Below are positions 42,287-50,428 of a DNA stretch of 64,000 nt, in pieces (the first letter of the stretch is position 1; the number at the start of each line of letters is the position of its first letter). The stretch lies in assembly GCF_900177515.1 (NCBI RefSeq), contig NZ_FXAK01000002.1, forward strand, positions 352,001-416,000. Direction: 5' to 3'. The position numbers and the translations under genes are program-made. The notes under the pieces were generated by a model. That model worked only from the letters and a program-made list of their open reading frames with translations. It searched no databases and was not told the origin of the DNA. This stretch comes from Azospirillum oryzae (GTDB lineage: Bacteria; Pseudomonadota; Alphaproteobacteria; Azospirillales; Azospirillaceae).

Positions 42287-43735
42287 ATGACCCCCATGCC
42301 CAACGGCGGCCGGACTGTTACCCTCGACGAGGCGCTCGCCATCGCGCTCGACCACCTGAAGTCCGGGCGCCTCGACGAGGGGGAGGAGCTTTATTCCCGC
42401 ATCCTCGACGCCGACCCCGGCAATGCCGAGGCGCTGCACCGCATGGGCTTCATCGCCGGCCGCCGCGGCGACATGGACCGGGCGCTGGAGCTGCTGACCC
42501 GCTCGGTGGAGCGGGCGCCCGATGCCGACGCGCTGTTCAACCTGGGAACCCTGCACCATCGCGCCCTGCGGACTGAGGAGGCCATCGTCGCCTACCGCCG
42601 CGCCCTGGCGCTGCGCCCCGATTTCCCCGATGCCGAGTATCACCTGAGCGAGGCCCTGCAGGGCGCCGGCCGCCTGGACGAGGCGCTGGCGGTGCTGGAC
42701 GCCCTGCTGGGCCGCCACCCCCATTATCCGGCCGGCTGGCGCCAGCATGGCGACATCGAGGCGGATTTGGGCCGTCCCGGCGCGGCGGTGCATTTCTATG
42801 AGATGGCGCTGGCGCTGAATCCCGCCGACGACCTGTCGCGGGAAAGGCTGGCGGCGCAGGAGGAGGCCTTCCGCACCCGCAGCGCGGCGATGGCGGCGCG
42901 GCTGCCCGACGGACGGCATGACCTGCGCGACACCACCTTCCTGATCCCCTTCCGCGCCGACAGCGACGACCGCAGGCGCAACCTGCGCTGGATCGTAGGT
43001 TTCCTGCTGAAGCATGTCGATGCCACGATCCTGATCGGCGAGGACAAGGACGGGGCGAGCGACGTGGCCGACGCGCTCGGCCCCGATCTGGCCGCCCGCT
43101 GCCGCCACCTGCATCTGCGCGGCAACGACACGCCCTTCACCCACAAGGCCCACCTCATCAACCGCATGGCCGAGGCGGCGGAGACGCCCATCGTCGCCCT
43201 GCACGACACCGACATCGTGGTGGACCCGGTGCAGTATGTGCTGGCCCGCGACGCCGTGCGGCGGGGCGGCGGGCTGGCCTTCCCCTACAACGGCCTGTTC
43301 TTCTGGATCATGGGGCGGGAGGTCCTGCGCTTCGGGCACACCCTGTCGGCGGCGCCGCTGAACGCCGTCTGCCCGCGCTTTCCGCTGATGCACCGCAATT
43401 CCCCCGGCGGCGGCGCCTTCTTCGACAGGGAACGGCTGCTCGCCAACGGCGGTTACAACGAAGCCTTCCTGTCCTGGGGCTTCGAGGACGACGAGATCGT
43501 CGAGCGCTTCCGCCGGCTGGGTCTCGGCGTCGAGCGGGTGCCGGGACCGCTCTACCATCTGGAGCATGCCCGGCCGGCGAACTCATCGGAGCAGAACCCC
43601 TTCTTCGAGGCCAACCGGGCGGAGCTGGAGCGGGTGCGCAACGCGGACGGAGACACGTTGCGCGCCGACATCGCCGCCGGGCGGCTGCGCCGGCCGCTGC
43701 TGTCGTCGCGCGACCTCACATCACCGGTCGGCTGA
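42287..43735 (+). CDS. TPR protein fused to a family-7-like glycosyltransferase domain
   Basis: 482 residues. Residues about 10-210 hold roughly five TPR repeats (for example DEGEELYSRILDADPGNAEALH, DALFNLGTLHHRALRTEEAIV). From about 225 a GT-A-like domain begins (DTTFLIPFRADSDDRRRNL), with the metal-binding LHDTDIVVDPVQY and the C-terminal galactosyltransferase-like SPGGGAFFDRERLLANGGYNEAFLSWGFEDDEIVERFRRLG. Probably glycosylates a protein or glycan recognised by the TPRs. ATG 42287 or 42296 (three codons later) may be the start. Confidence 0.85.
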   Translation: MTPMPNGGRTVTLDEALAIALDHLKSGRLDEGEELYSRILDADPGNAEALHRMGFIAGRRGDMDRALELLTRSVERAPDADALFNLGTLHHRALRTEEAIVAYRRALALRPDFPDAEYHLSEALQGAGRLDEALAVLDALLGRHPHYPAGWRQHGDIEADLGRPGAAVHFYEMALALNPADDLSRERLAAQEEAFRTRSAAMAARLPDGRHDLRDTTFLIPFRADSDDRRRNLRWIVGFLLKHVDATILIGEDKDGASDVADALGPDLAARCRHLHLRGNDTPFTHKAHLINRMAEAAETPIVALHDTDIVVDPVQYVLARDAVRRGGGLAFPYNGLFFWIMGREVLRFGHTLSAAPLNAVCPRFPLMHRNSPGGGAFFDRERLLANGGYNEAFLSWGFEDDEIVERFRRLGLGVERVPGPLYHLEHARPANSSEQNPFFEANRAELERVRNADGDTLRADIAAGRLRRPLLSSRDLTSPVG

Positions 43736-43834
43736 AAGCTGCGCAAATGCGGTGCAACGCCGGGAACCCCTTGAAGGGGAAACGGCCCGGACACAGGTGA
43801 AGGGACGGGATGTGACGAATTCGAGACCGATCTC

Positions 43835-44623
43835 GTGTTGAGCTTGGCACGCAAACTGTGGACGGAGGCCGTTTCGGGTGCTCCCTCCGTTAGCCGGGCG
43901 GGACCGGCATCGGTGCCGCGCGGCATGCGCGTCTATGCGGTCGGCGACATCCATGGCCGGCTCGACCTGCTGGACCAGATGCTGGGCCAGATCCTGCGCG
44001 ATGCCGAACAGGCGCCGAACCTGCTCAAATACCTCGTCTTCCTCGGCGACTATGTCGACCGCGGCCCGGATTCGCGGCTGGTGATCGAGCGGCTCGCCTG
44101 CGGTCTGCCGCCGGCCTTCGGCGCGGTGTTCCTGCGCGGCAACCATGAGGACACCATGCTGGGCTTCCTGTCGGATCTCCGCGTGGCGCCCGGCTGGCTG
44201 ACCTATGGCGGCGATGCGACGCTGGAGAGCTACGGCATCCCCGCCCCCGATCCCGATGCGCCGATGGACCATCTGCAGCAGGCGCAGAGGATGCTGAACA
44301 GCCTGCTTCCGGCCCACCACCGCGCCTTCCTGACCGGTCTGCGCTGCCATCTGACCATCGGCGACTATCATTTCGTCCATGCCGGCGTCCGCCCCGGCGT
44401 CCCGCTCGACCGGCAGGAGGACCAGGACCGGATGTGGATCCGCGAGGCTTTCCTGGCCTCGCGCGTCGACCATGGCAAGGTGGTCGTCCACGGCCACACC
44501 ATCGCGCCGGAGCCCGAGCTGCTGTCCAACCGCATCGGCATCGACACCGGCGCCTACGCAACCAACCGCCTGACCGCCCTGGTTCTGGAGGGGACGGATC
44601 GGCGGTTCTTGTGCACGGTGTGA
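43835..44623 (+). CDS. PPP-family serine/threonine phosphatase or ApaH-like phosphatase
   Basis: 262 residues from GTG 43835 (TTG 43838 possible). Metallophosphoesterase core: VYAVGDIHGRLDLLDQML near residue 34, FLGDYVDRGPDSRLVIERL near 70, FLRGNHEDTML near 101, and later HFVHAGVRPGVPL and VVHGHTIAPEPEL, giving all metal-binding Asp/His/Asn. Acts on phosphoproteins or small phosphoesters; substrate not predictable. A small CCCCTTGAAGGGG palindrome lies at 43767-43779 upstream. Confidence 0.92.
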   Translation: MLSLARKLWTEAVSGAPSVSRAGPASVPRGMRVYAVGDIHGRLDLLDQMLGQILRDAEQAPNLLKYLVFLGDYVDRGPDSRLVIERLACGLPPAFGAVFLRGNHEDTMLGFLSDLRVAPGWLTYGGDATLESYGIPAPDPDAPMDHLQQAQRMLNSLLPAHHRAFLTGLRCHLTIGDYHFVHAGVRPGVPLDRQEDQDRMWIREAFLASRVDHGKVVVHGHTIAPEPELLSNRIGIDTGAYATNRLTALVLEGTDRRFLCTV

Positions 44624-44693
44624 AGAGGCTTTTGGCCGGAATTGAGGGGAATCGGCGCCGGAGCAAGGGCTAAAAAGCACATCTGCCGCAATG

Positions 44694-44714
44694 GAAACGT
44701 CCAGCCGACGTTTC
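44694..44714. promoter_or_regulatory. Perfect palindrome upstream of the CMD-family gene
   Basis: GAAACGTC-CAGCC-GACGTTTC, an 8-bp perfect inverted repeat, 82 bp before ATG 44796 and 71 bp after the phosphatase stop. No T-tract follows, so an operator is more likely than a terminator. Confidence 0.4.
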
Positions 44715-44795
44715 ACGGCGCATAATGGCCGCCTTCGACGCGAGCGTGTCCGCGCAACTTGCGGCATGCCCACGCCTCACCTCAGGGAGGGGCAC

Positions 44796-45200
44796 ATGGA
44801 TCGCCAAGCGGTATACCAGGAGATCACGGACATCTTCGGGCTGGTCCCATCCTTCTTCAAGGAACTGCCCGACACCACCATCGAAGCCGAATGGCGCCTG
44901 TTCAAGGCCGTGCAGGTCGATGACGGGCCGATCCCACAGAAGTATCGCGAACTGATTGGTCTGGGGATTGCCGCCGTCATGAAGTGCCGGTATTGCGCCT
45001 TCTATCACACGGCGCTCGCCAAACTGTTCGGCGCGACACAGGACGAGATCGAGGCCGCCGTTCATTACGCGAAGTCCAGCGCGGGCTGGAGCGCCTACCT
45101 GAATGGCATGCAGGTGGATTACGACACCTTCACACGGGAGGTCGATCAGGCCTGCGACCATGTGCGGAGCCAGATGTCGCAACAGCAGCGCGCCGCCTGA
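44796..45200 (+). CDS. Carboxymuconolactone decarboxylase family (AhpD-like) protein
   Basis: 134 residues, all-helical CMD fold. AVMKCRYCAFYHTALAKLFGAT near residue 65 has the CxxC redox pair and nearby histidine used by AhpD-type peroxidatic proteins, so an antioxidant or alkylhydroperoxide-linked role is more likely than decarboxylation. ATG 44796 has GGGAGGGG six bases before it; a longer frame to 44691 lacks a ribosome site. Converges on the tRNA pair. Confidence 0.88.
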   Translation: MDRQAVYQEITDIFGLVPSFFKELPDTTIEAEWRLFKAVQVDDGPIPQKYRELIGLGIAAVMKCRYCAFYHTALAKLFGATQDEIEAAVHYAKSSAGWSAYLNGMQVDYDTFTREVDQACDHVRSQMSQQQRAA

Positions 45201-45223
45201 TCGGCACCGGTCCGGAAACGACG

Positions 45224-45253
45224 AAGGGCTTCCGGATCACTCCGGAAGCCCTT
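45224..45253 (-). terminator. Terminator of tRNA-Pro copy 1
   Basis: AAGGGCTTCCGGA-TCAC-TCCGGAAGCCCTT, a perfect 13-bp stem directly 3' of the tRNA on the minus strand, followed there by CGTCGTTT. Could also end the convergent CMD gene. Confidence 0.75.
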
Positions 45254-45259
45254 GTCTGT

Positions 45260-45336
45260 TGGTCGGAGAGAGAGGATTCGAACCTCCGGCCCCTGCCTCC
45301 CGAAAGCAGTGCTCTACCAGGCTGAGCTACTCTCCG
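45260..45336 (-). tRNA. tRNA-Pro (anticodon CGG), copy 1
   Basis: 77 nt on the minus strand with encoded CCA. Acceptor CGGAGAG/CTCTCCG, D-arm GCTC...GAGC, anticodon arm CTGCT-TTCGGGA-GGCAG giving anticodon CGG (reads CCG), T-arm with GGTTCGAATCC. Identical to the copy at 45517. Sigma-70 promoter at 45379-45407 upstream. Confidence 0.96.
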
Positions 45337-45378
45337 ATCATGGCACCGGCGGGCGGTGCCGTCCGCCGGTGGAGCGGG

Positions 45379-45407
45379 TGTATAAACGGTTCCGGCCGGC
45401 GGCGCAA
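45379..45407 (-). promoter_or_regulatory. Promoter of tRNA-Pro copy 1
   Basis: Minus strand: TTGCGC (45407-45402), 17-bp spacer, TATACA (45384-45379), 43 bp before the tRNA 5' end. The same hexamers and spacing occur before copy 2 although the spacer bases differ. Confidence 0.7.
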
Positions 45408-45479
45408 TGCAAAGTCACAGCCTGACGGGCGCATTTTTGCCATGCCGTTTCGCCATGCCAACCGAACCCCGAAACGACG

Positions 45480-45509
45480 AAGGGCTCCCGGATTTCGCCG
45501 GAAGCCCTT
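45480..45509 (-). terminator. Terminator of tRNA-Pro copy 2
   Basis: AAGGGCTCCCGG...CCGGAAGCCCTT stem with one mismatch, 7 bp 3' of the tRNA on the minus strand; duplicate of the hairpin after copy 1. Confidence 0.7.
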
Positions 45510-45516
45510 GTCTTGT

Positions 45517-45593
45517 TGGTCGGAGAGAGAGGATTCGAACCTCCGGCCCCTGCCTCCCGAAAGCAGTGCTCTACCAGGCTGAGCTACTCTCCG
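45517..45593 (-). tRNA. tRNA-Pro (anticodon CGG), copy 2
   Basis: 77 nt, identical to copy 1 including CCA; offset between copies is 257 bp. Each unit keeps its own promoter and terminator, so the duplication covered the whole transcription unit. Confidence 0.96.
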
Positions 45594-45635
45594 ATCATGG
45601 CACCGGCAGGCGCTGTCGTCCGCCGGTGGAGGGGG

Positions 45636-45664
45636 TGTATAAACGCTCGCGCTCCGGCGCGCAA
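45636..45664 (-). promoter_or_regulatory. Promoter of tRNA-Pro copy 2
   Basis: Minus strand: TTGCGC (45664-45659), 17-bp spacer, TATACA (45641-45636), same distance to the tRNA as in copy 1. Confidence 0.7.
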
Positions 45665-45713
45665 CGCAAAAAATGCGTCATCTCCCAAAAAGATCCGGCC
45701 CCCTCCCATCCGG

Positions 45714-46742
45714 TCAGAAATCGCGATCGATCACGAAATCAATGACTTCCAGCAGGGCCTGCTTGATCTGCCCGTCGGCGAACAGGCCCAGGCTGTCGCG
45801 GGCGATGGAGCCGTAATGGCGCGCCCGCTCCACCGTGTCCTTCAGGGCGTTGTGGCGGGCCATCAGCGCCTGGGCACGCTCCAGGTCGCCGTCCTTCTGG
45901 TCCAGCTCCTCCATCACCCGGCGCCAGAAGGCGCGCTCCTCGTCGTTGCCGCGGCGGAAGGCCAGCACGACCGGCAGGGTGATCTTGCCCTCGCGGAAAT
46001 CGTCGCCGACCGTCTTGCCCAGCTTGGCCTGCAGGGCCGAGTAATCCAGCACGTCGTCGACCAGCTGGAAGGCGATGCCGAGATTCATGCCGTAGTCGTA
46101 GAGCGCCAGCTCCTCCGCCTGCGGGCGGTTGGCGACGACGGCGCCGACGCGGCAGGCGGCCGCGAACAGCTCGGCCGTCTTGCCCTTGATGACTTCCAGA
46201 TAGGCCTGCTCGCTGGTCTCGGTGTCGTTGGTGGTGCGCAGCTGCAGCACCTCGCCCTCGGCGATGATGGCCGAGGCGCCGGACAGGATGCGCAGCACGT
46301 CGAGCGACTGCACCTCCACCATCATCTCGAAGGCGCGGGAGAACAGGAAGTCGCCGACCAGCACGCTGGCCTTGTTGCCGAACACCGCGTTGGCCGAGGC
46401 CATGCCGCGGCGCAGGTCGCTTTCGTCGACGACGTCGTCGTGCAGCAGGGTGGCGCTGTGGATGAACTCCACCACCGCGGCCAGCAGCCGGTGATGCTCC
46501 CCCTGATAACCGCACATGTTGGCGGCGGCGAGCGTCAGCACCGGGCGCAGGCGCTTGCCGCCGGCCGCGATCAGATAGCCGGCCAGCTGGGGAATCATCT
46601 CGACCTGCGACTGCATGCGGTCGAGGATGATCTGGTTGACGGCGCTGAGGTCCTCGGCCACCAAAGCGGTCAGGTCGTCGAGCGGGGTAGACTTGCGCCG
46701 TTTCGGCTCGAAGTTGGTCACGACCGCCAAGGTCGACTCCAC
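45714..46742 (-). CDS. ispB: Polyprenyl (octaprenyl-type) diphosphate synthase
   Basis: Makes the long isoprenoid side chain of ubiquinone. 342 residues from GTG 46742. First aspartate-rich motif LLHDDVVDES with upstream GGKRLRPVL, and second motif FQLVDDVLDYS; both DDxxD sets are intact, and KGKTAELFAAACRVGA is typical. Chain length (8, 9 or 10 units) cannot be read from sequence. Divergent from the DUF2007-methyltransferase-S49 peptidase group. Confidence 0.94.
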   Translation of the reverse strand: MESTLAVVTNFEPKRRKSTPLDDLTALVAEDLSAVNQIILDRMQSQVEMIPQLAGYLIAAGGKRLRPVLTLAAANMCGYQGEHHRLLAAVVEFIHSATLLHDDVVDESDLRRGMASANAVFGNKASVLVGDFLFSRAFEMMVEVQSLDVLRILSGASAIIAEGEVLQLRTTNDTETSEQAYLEVIKGKTAELFAAACRVGAVVANRPQAEELALYDYGMNLGIAFQLVDDVLDYSALQAKLGKTVGDDFREGKITLPVVLAFRRGNDEERAFWRRVMEELDQKDGDLERAQALMARHNALKDTVERARHYGSIARDSLGLFADGQIKQALLEVIDFVIDRDF

Positions 46743-46830
46743 GGGTGATTGACGCCAGAATTTGCGCTAGGGAGCATAACGGCCTAGCCTCTTCGGTCAA
46801 GTCCGCAGGGGACCGTTCTTTCGAGACGTC

Positions 46831-47037
46831 ATGACCGAACTGTTGCGCACCACCGACCCCGTCCGCCTGTCCTGGCTGGTCGCCCTGCTGGCCGATGCCG
46901 GCATCGAGGCCATCGTGCTGGACAGCTACACCAGCATTCTGGAGGGCTCCATCGGCGCCATTCCCCGGCGGCTGATGGTCGGCACGGAGGACGCCGCACA
47001 GGCCCTCCGCATCCTGCGCGAGGCCGGCGAAGCGTGA
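46831..47037 (+). CDS. DUF2007 domain protein
   Basis: 68 residues, one DUF2007 unit: LLRTTDPVRLSWLVALLADAGI, VLDSYTSILEGSIGAIPRRLMV, then DAAQALRILREAG. Family members are small proteins often next to or fused to zinc-ribbon or signal-transduction domains (PII-like ferredoxin fold). Overlaps the next gene by 4 nt. Function unknown. Confidence 0.9.
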   Translation: MTELLRTTDPVRLSWLVALLADAGIEAIVLDSYTSILEGSIGAIPRRLMVGTEDAAQALRILREAGEA

Positions 47038-47804
47038 GCGGCCATATCGTTACGCCTCCGGAACAACTCAGGGAATCTCCCGTGGATTTCCTGCTGAACG
47101 GTCGGGTTAAACTGCTCCAGCCGGACGGCGGCTATCGCGCCGCCATCGATCCGGTTTTCCTCGCCGCCATAACCGCCGCCGCTGCCGGCGAGCGGGTGCT
47201 GGATGTCGGCACCGGCACCGGGGCTGCGGCACTGTGCCTCGCCGTCCGGGTGCCGGGCGTGGCGGTGGTCGGGCTGGAACAGCGGGCCGACGCCTGCGAC
47301 TTCGCCCGCCGCAATGCCGCGCTCAGCGGTGTGGCGGAGCGGGTGACGGTGGTCCAGGGCGACCTGCTGGCCCCGCCCGAGGCGCTCGGGACCGTCGGAT
47401 TCGACCGCGTGATGATGAATCCGCCCTATCTGAAGGCGGGTGCCGCCAGCGTCCCGCCCGACGACTGGAAGGCCGCCGCGAATGTGGAGGGGGCGGCGGG
47501 GCTGGCCGACTGGGTGCGCTTCGCCGACCGCATGCTGAAGCCGCGCGGCACGCTGACCATGGTCCACCGCGCCGACCGGATCGACGACATCCTGCACGCG
47601 CTGCGCGGACGGTTCGGCAGCCTCGTCCTGGTGCCGCTGTGGCCCAAGCCGGGGGTGGAGGCCAAGCGGCTGCTGCTGGTCGCCCGCAAGGGCGGAAAGG
47701 CGCCGGCCCGGCTGACCGCCGGCCTGACCGTGCACAGGGCGGAAGGCGGCTACAGCCCGGAAGCGGAGCGGATCCTGAGGGACGCCGAAGCGCTCACGAT
47801 TTAG
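47034..47804 (+). CDS. TrmN6-like N6-adenine methyltransferase
   Basis: 256-residue SAM-dependent methyltransferase. GGYRAAIDPVFLAAI precedes the SAM loop VLDVGTGTGAAALCLA near residue 57; catalytic NPPY in FDRVMMNPPYLKAG, typical for amino-group methylation, and LKPRGTLTMVHRADR after it. Closest known role is tRNA1(Val) A37 N6-methylation. GTG 47034 overlaps the DUF2007 stop. Confidence 0.87.
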   Translation: MSGHIVTPPEQLRESPVDFLLNGRVKLLQPDGGYRAAIDPVFLAAITAAAAGERVLDVGTGTGAAALCLAVRVPGVAVVGLEQRADACDFARRNAALSGVAERVTVVQGDLLAPPEALGTVGFDRVMMNPPYLKAGAASVPPDDWKAAANVEGAAGLADWVRFADRMLKPRGTLTMVHRADRIDDILHALRGRFGSLVLVPLWPKPGVEAKRLLLVARKGGKAPARLTAGLTVHRAEGGYSPEAERILRDAEALTI

Positions 47805-47853
47805 CGGGGGCGGAGCCTTTCAATCGGGAGACTTCAATCCCATCTCTGCCGGC

Positions 47854-48744
47854 ATGAGCCTGCAATCCCTTCTCGCCAAACTCCCCTTCGGCCCCTGGCG
47901 CAAGGCCGGGCCGCTGGTGTCCGTCGTCCGCCTGACCGGGGTCATCGGCCAGGGCGGCCCCTTCCGCTCCGGCCTGTCGCTGGCCGGCGTCGCACCGCTG
48001 CTGGAACGCGCCTTTGCGCCGAAGTACCAGAAGGCGGTGGCGCTGATCATCAACTCGCCGGGCGGGTCGCCGGTGCAGTCGGCGCTGATCGCCAAGCGCA
48101 TCCGCGATCTGGCGGAGGAAAAGAAGGTGCCGGTCTTCGCCTTCTGCGAGGACGCGGCGGCGTCGGGCGGCTACTGGCTGGCCTGTGCGGCGGACGAAAT
48201 CTGGGCGGACGAAAGCTCCATCGTCGGCTCCATCGGCGTGGTGTCGTCGGGCTTCGGATTGCATGCGCTGATCGAGCGCCATGGCATCGAACGGCGGCTC
48301 TACACCGCCGGCGACAAGAAGGTGCTGCTCGACCCCTTCTCGCCGGAGCGGGAGGACGGCGTCGCCCATCTGAAGGCGCTGCAGGCCGATGTGCACGAGG
48401 CGTTCAAGGCGATGGTGCGGGCACGGCGCGGCGCGCGGCTGACCGGACCGGAGGAGGAGCTGTTCTCCGGCGCCTTCTGGGCCGGGCGCCGGGCGCTGGC
48501 TCTCGGGCTGATCGACGGGCTGGGCGACCTCCGCTCGGTGATGCGCGGGCGGTTCGGCGAGAAGGTGCGGTTGCGCGTGGTGCAGCAGGAGCGCGGCATG
48601 CTGCGGCGGCTGGGCTTGCGGACCGGATACGGCAACGCCCCGGCACTGGAGGCCGGGGCGCATGAGGCCTTCGCCGAGGCGCTGGTGGCGGCCGCCCGCA
48701 CATCGCTGGACGATTGGGCGGCCTGGGCCAGGCTGGGGCGTTGA
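47854..48744 (+). CDS. S49 family serine protease (SppA/SohB-like)
   Basis: 296 residues, single-domain signal-peptide-peptidase-like enzyme. VSVVRLTGVIGQGG opens the ClpP-like fold; INSPGGSPVQSALIAKRI supplies the oxyanion loop, AAASGGYWLACAADEI the nucleophilic serine near residue 107, and SSIVGSIGVVSSGFG with YTAGDKKVLLDPFSP the lysine region. No clear N-terminal anchor helix, so it may be peripheral. 49 bp after the methyltransferase. Confidence 0.92.
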   Translation: MSLQSLLAKLPFGPWRKAGPLVSVVRLTGVIGQGGPFRSGLSLAGVAPLLERAFAPKYQKAVALIINSPGGSPVQSALIAKRIRDLAEEKKVPVFAFCEDAAASGGYWLACAADEIWADESSIVGSIGVVSSGFGLHALIERHGIERRLYTAGDKKVLLDPFSPEREDGVAHLKALQADVHEAFKAMVRARRGARLTGPEEELFSGAFWAGRRALALGLIDGLGDLRSVMRGRFGEKVRLRVVQQERGMLRRLGLRTGYGNAPALEAGAHEAFAEALVAAARTSLDDWAAWARLGR

Positions 48745-48756
48745 GGAAGCCTGCCG

Positions 48757-50052
48757 TCAGCGGTCGGCGGTGACGGCCGCCGACTGCAATCCGTAATCGT
48801 CGGCCTGGATGAAGCTGGCGCGCAGCGGCTTCAGGACGAACATCGCCAGGATCGCCGCCACCAGATTGAAGCTGGCGGCGATGTAGAACACCGCCTGCCA
48901 GCCGAAATGGCTGGCGATGATGCTGCTGATCGGGACCAGCAGCGCCGCCGTGCCCTTGGCGGTGTAGAGCATGCCGGCGTTGGTCGTCGCGAACTTCGAG
49001 CCGAAGGTGTCGCCGGCGGTGGCCGGGAACAGGCTGTAGATCTCGCCGAACACGCAGAAGAACATCGCCGTGAAGATCACGAACATGATCGGGTTGCGGC
49101 CCAGCTGCGTCACCAGGATGATGGCGATGGCGGCGGTGCCGAAGGCGATGAACATGGTGTTCTCGCGGCCGATGCGGTCGGACACCCAGCCGAAGAAGGG
49201 GCGTCCGGCGCCGTCCAGCACGCGGTCCAGCGAAATCGCCAGGGTCAGGGCCGGCAGGATGAAGCCGAACATGTTGATCGGCGAATCGGCGACGTGGAAG
49301 TCATGGGCGATCGGCGCGATCTGGGCCGCCGCCATCAGGCCGCCGGACGCCACCATCACGAACATCAGGTAGAGCAGCCAGAAGACCGGCGTGCGGATGA
49401 CGCGGGCCGGCGGATGGTCGATCTTGGTCTGGGCCGGGCCGGTCCTGCGCGCCGCCGCGTTCGACTTCGGCGCCTTGCGCAGGAAGAAGGACAGCACGAA
49501 GATCACCACGCCCTGCCCGATGCCGAAGACCAGGAAGGCATGCTCATAGCCCTGGTTGGCGATCATGTTGGCGATTGGAATGACCGTGGCGCCCGCACCG
49601 GCGCCGAAGCCGGCGGCCGTGACGCCGGCGGCCAGACCGCGCTGCTGCGGAAACCATTTCAGCGCGTTGCCGACGCAGGTGCCATAGACGCAGCCGGCGC
49701 CGATGCCGGAGATCACAGCCGCGGTGTAGAGCATCGGCAGCGACGAGGCCTGGCTGTCGATCACCCAGGAGCCGCCGACCAGCAGGCTGCCGACCAGCAC
49801 CACCGCCTGCGGGCCGTAGCGGTCGACGAACCAGCCTTCGATCGGGACCAGCCAGGTTTCGGTGAAGACGAAGATGGAAAAGGCGATCTGGATGGCTGCA
49901 CGTCCCCAGCCATGCTTGGCGTCGATGGGATCGACGAACAGCGTCCAGCCATATTGCAGGTTGGCGATCATCGCCATGCACAGCAGGCCGACGCTGAGCT
50001 GGAACCATTTGTTTGTCAGAAGACCGCGGTCTTCGGTCGTCTCTGTGGTCAT
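48757..50052 (-). CDS. OFA-family MFS transporter (oxalate/formate antiporter type)
   Basis: 431 residues, 12 helices. NLQYGWTLFVDPIDAKHGW in the first helix/loop, FTETWLVPIEGWFVDRYGP (motif A-like), GIGAGCVYGTCVGNALKWFPQQRGLAAGVTAAGFGAGAG, and RVLDGAGRPFFGWVSDRIGREN match OxlT-like proteins, which swap oxalate for formate. Family members also carry other carboxylates. A long, AT-rich upstream region (50053-50428) with paired inverted motifs suggests dedicated control; frc/oxc genes are not in the window. Confidence 0.88.
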   Translation of the reverse strand: MTTETTEDRGLLTNKWFQLSVGLLCMAMIANLQYGWTLFVDPIDAKHGWGRAAIQIAFSIFVFTETWLVPIEGWFVDRYGPQAVVLVGSLLVGGSWVIDSQASSLPMLYTAAVISGIGAGCVYGTCVGNALKWFPQQRGLAAGVTAAGFGAGAGATVIPIANMIANQGYEHAFLVFGIGQGVVIFVLSFFLRKAPKSNAAARRTGPAQTKIDHPPARVIRTPVFWLLYLMFVMVASGGLMAAAQIAPIAHDFHVADSPINMFGFILPALTLAISLDRVLDGAGRPFFGWVSDRIGRENTMFIAFGTAAIAIILVTQLGRNPIMFVIFTAMFFCVFGEIYSLFPATAGDTFGSKFATTNAGMLYTAKGTAALLVPISSIIASHFGWQAVFYIAASFNLVAAILAMFVLKPLRASFIQADDYGLQSAAVTADR

Positions 50053-50163
50053 GCCCCAAAGTCCCGTTGAGCGTGGGGGCGCAGGAGTCTCGGAGTGCGG
50101 CGGTCCATCCGTATCGCACCGCGTCATGCGCCGTTCGGAGATGACTGTGCGCCCCAACTGTTC

Positions 50164-50336
50164 GTATTCCAAATACCGGATACTGAACGCGTAATTCTTT
50201 TCCACATTGTGGAATGCATTGAAAAGGCTCGCTTTTTCGCGATTGCTGGCATGCACACATTGCTTGACTTACGAACAAAACTGTCAAAGACAAGCCATGC
50301 GGCGCACACATATTTGAAATACGGTATCTGGTATAC
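50164..50336. promoter_or_regulatory. Paired inverted operator-like motifs in AT-rich intergenic DNA
   Basis: GTATTCCAAATACCG (50164-50178) and CGGTATCTGGTATAC (50322-50336) are inverted copies of one 15-mer (13 of 15 match). Centres are 158 bp apart, about 15 helical turns. The DNA between is strikingly AT-rich for this genome, with TTCCACATTGTGGAA (a near-perfect palindrome at 50198-50212) in the middle. Fits a regulator that loops DNA between the OFA gene and the rightward small gene; TGGTATAC resembles FadR-type GntR sites. Confidence 0.5.
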
Positions 50337-50428
50337 ATAATATCTTGCTGCAGCGCAGAGCCGGGCGCATGATCCGCTCATGGTCGACGGCGCCGGCGGA
50401 CGGTGCCGCAGCAAGGGGAAATCGCACG

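Noticed and set aside
45224-45593. tRNA pair as a genomic-island attachment site
   Set aside because: No integrase, no displaced partial tRNA end outside the duplicated unit and no foreign cargo between the copies; whole-unit duplication explains it better.
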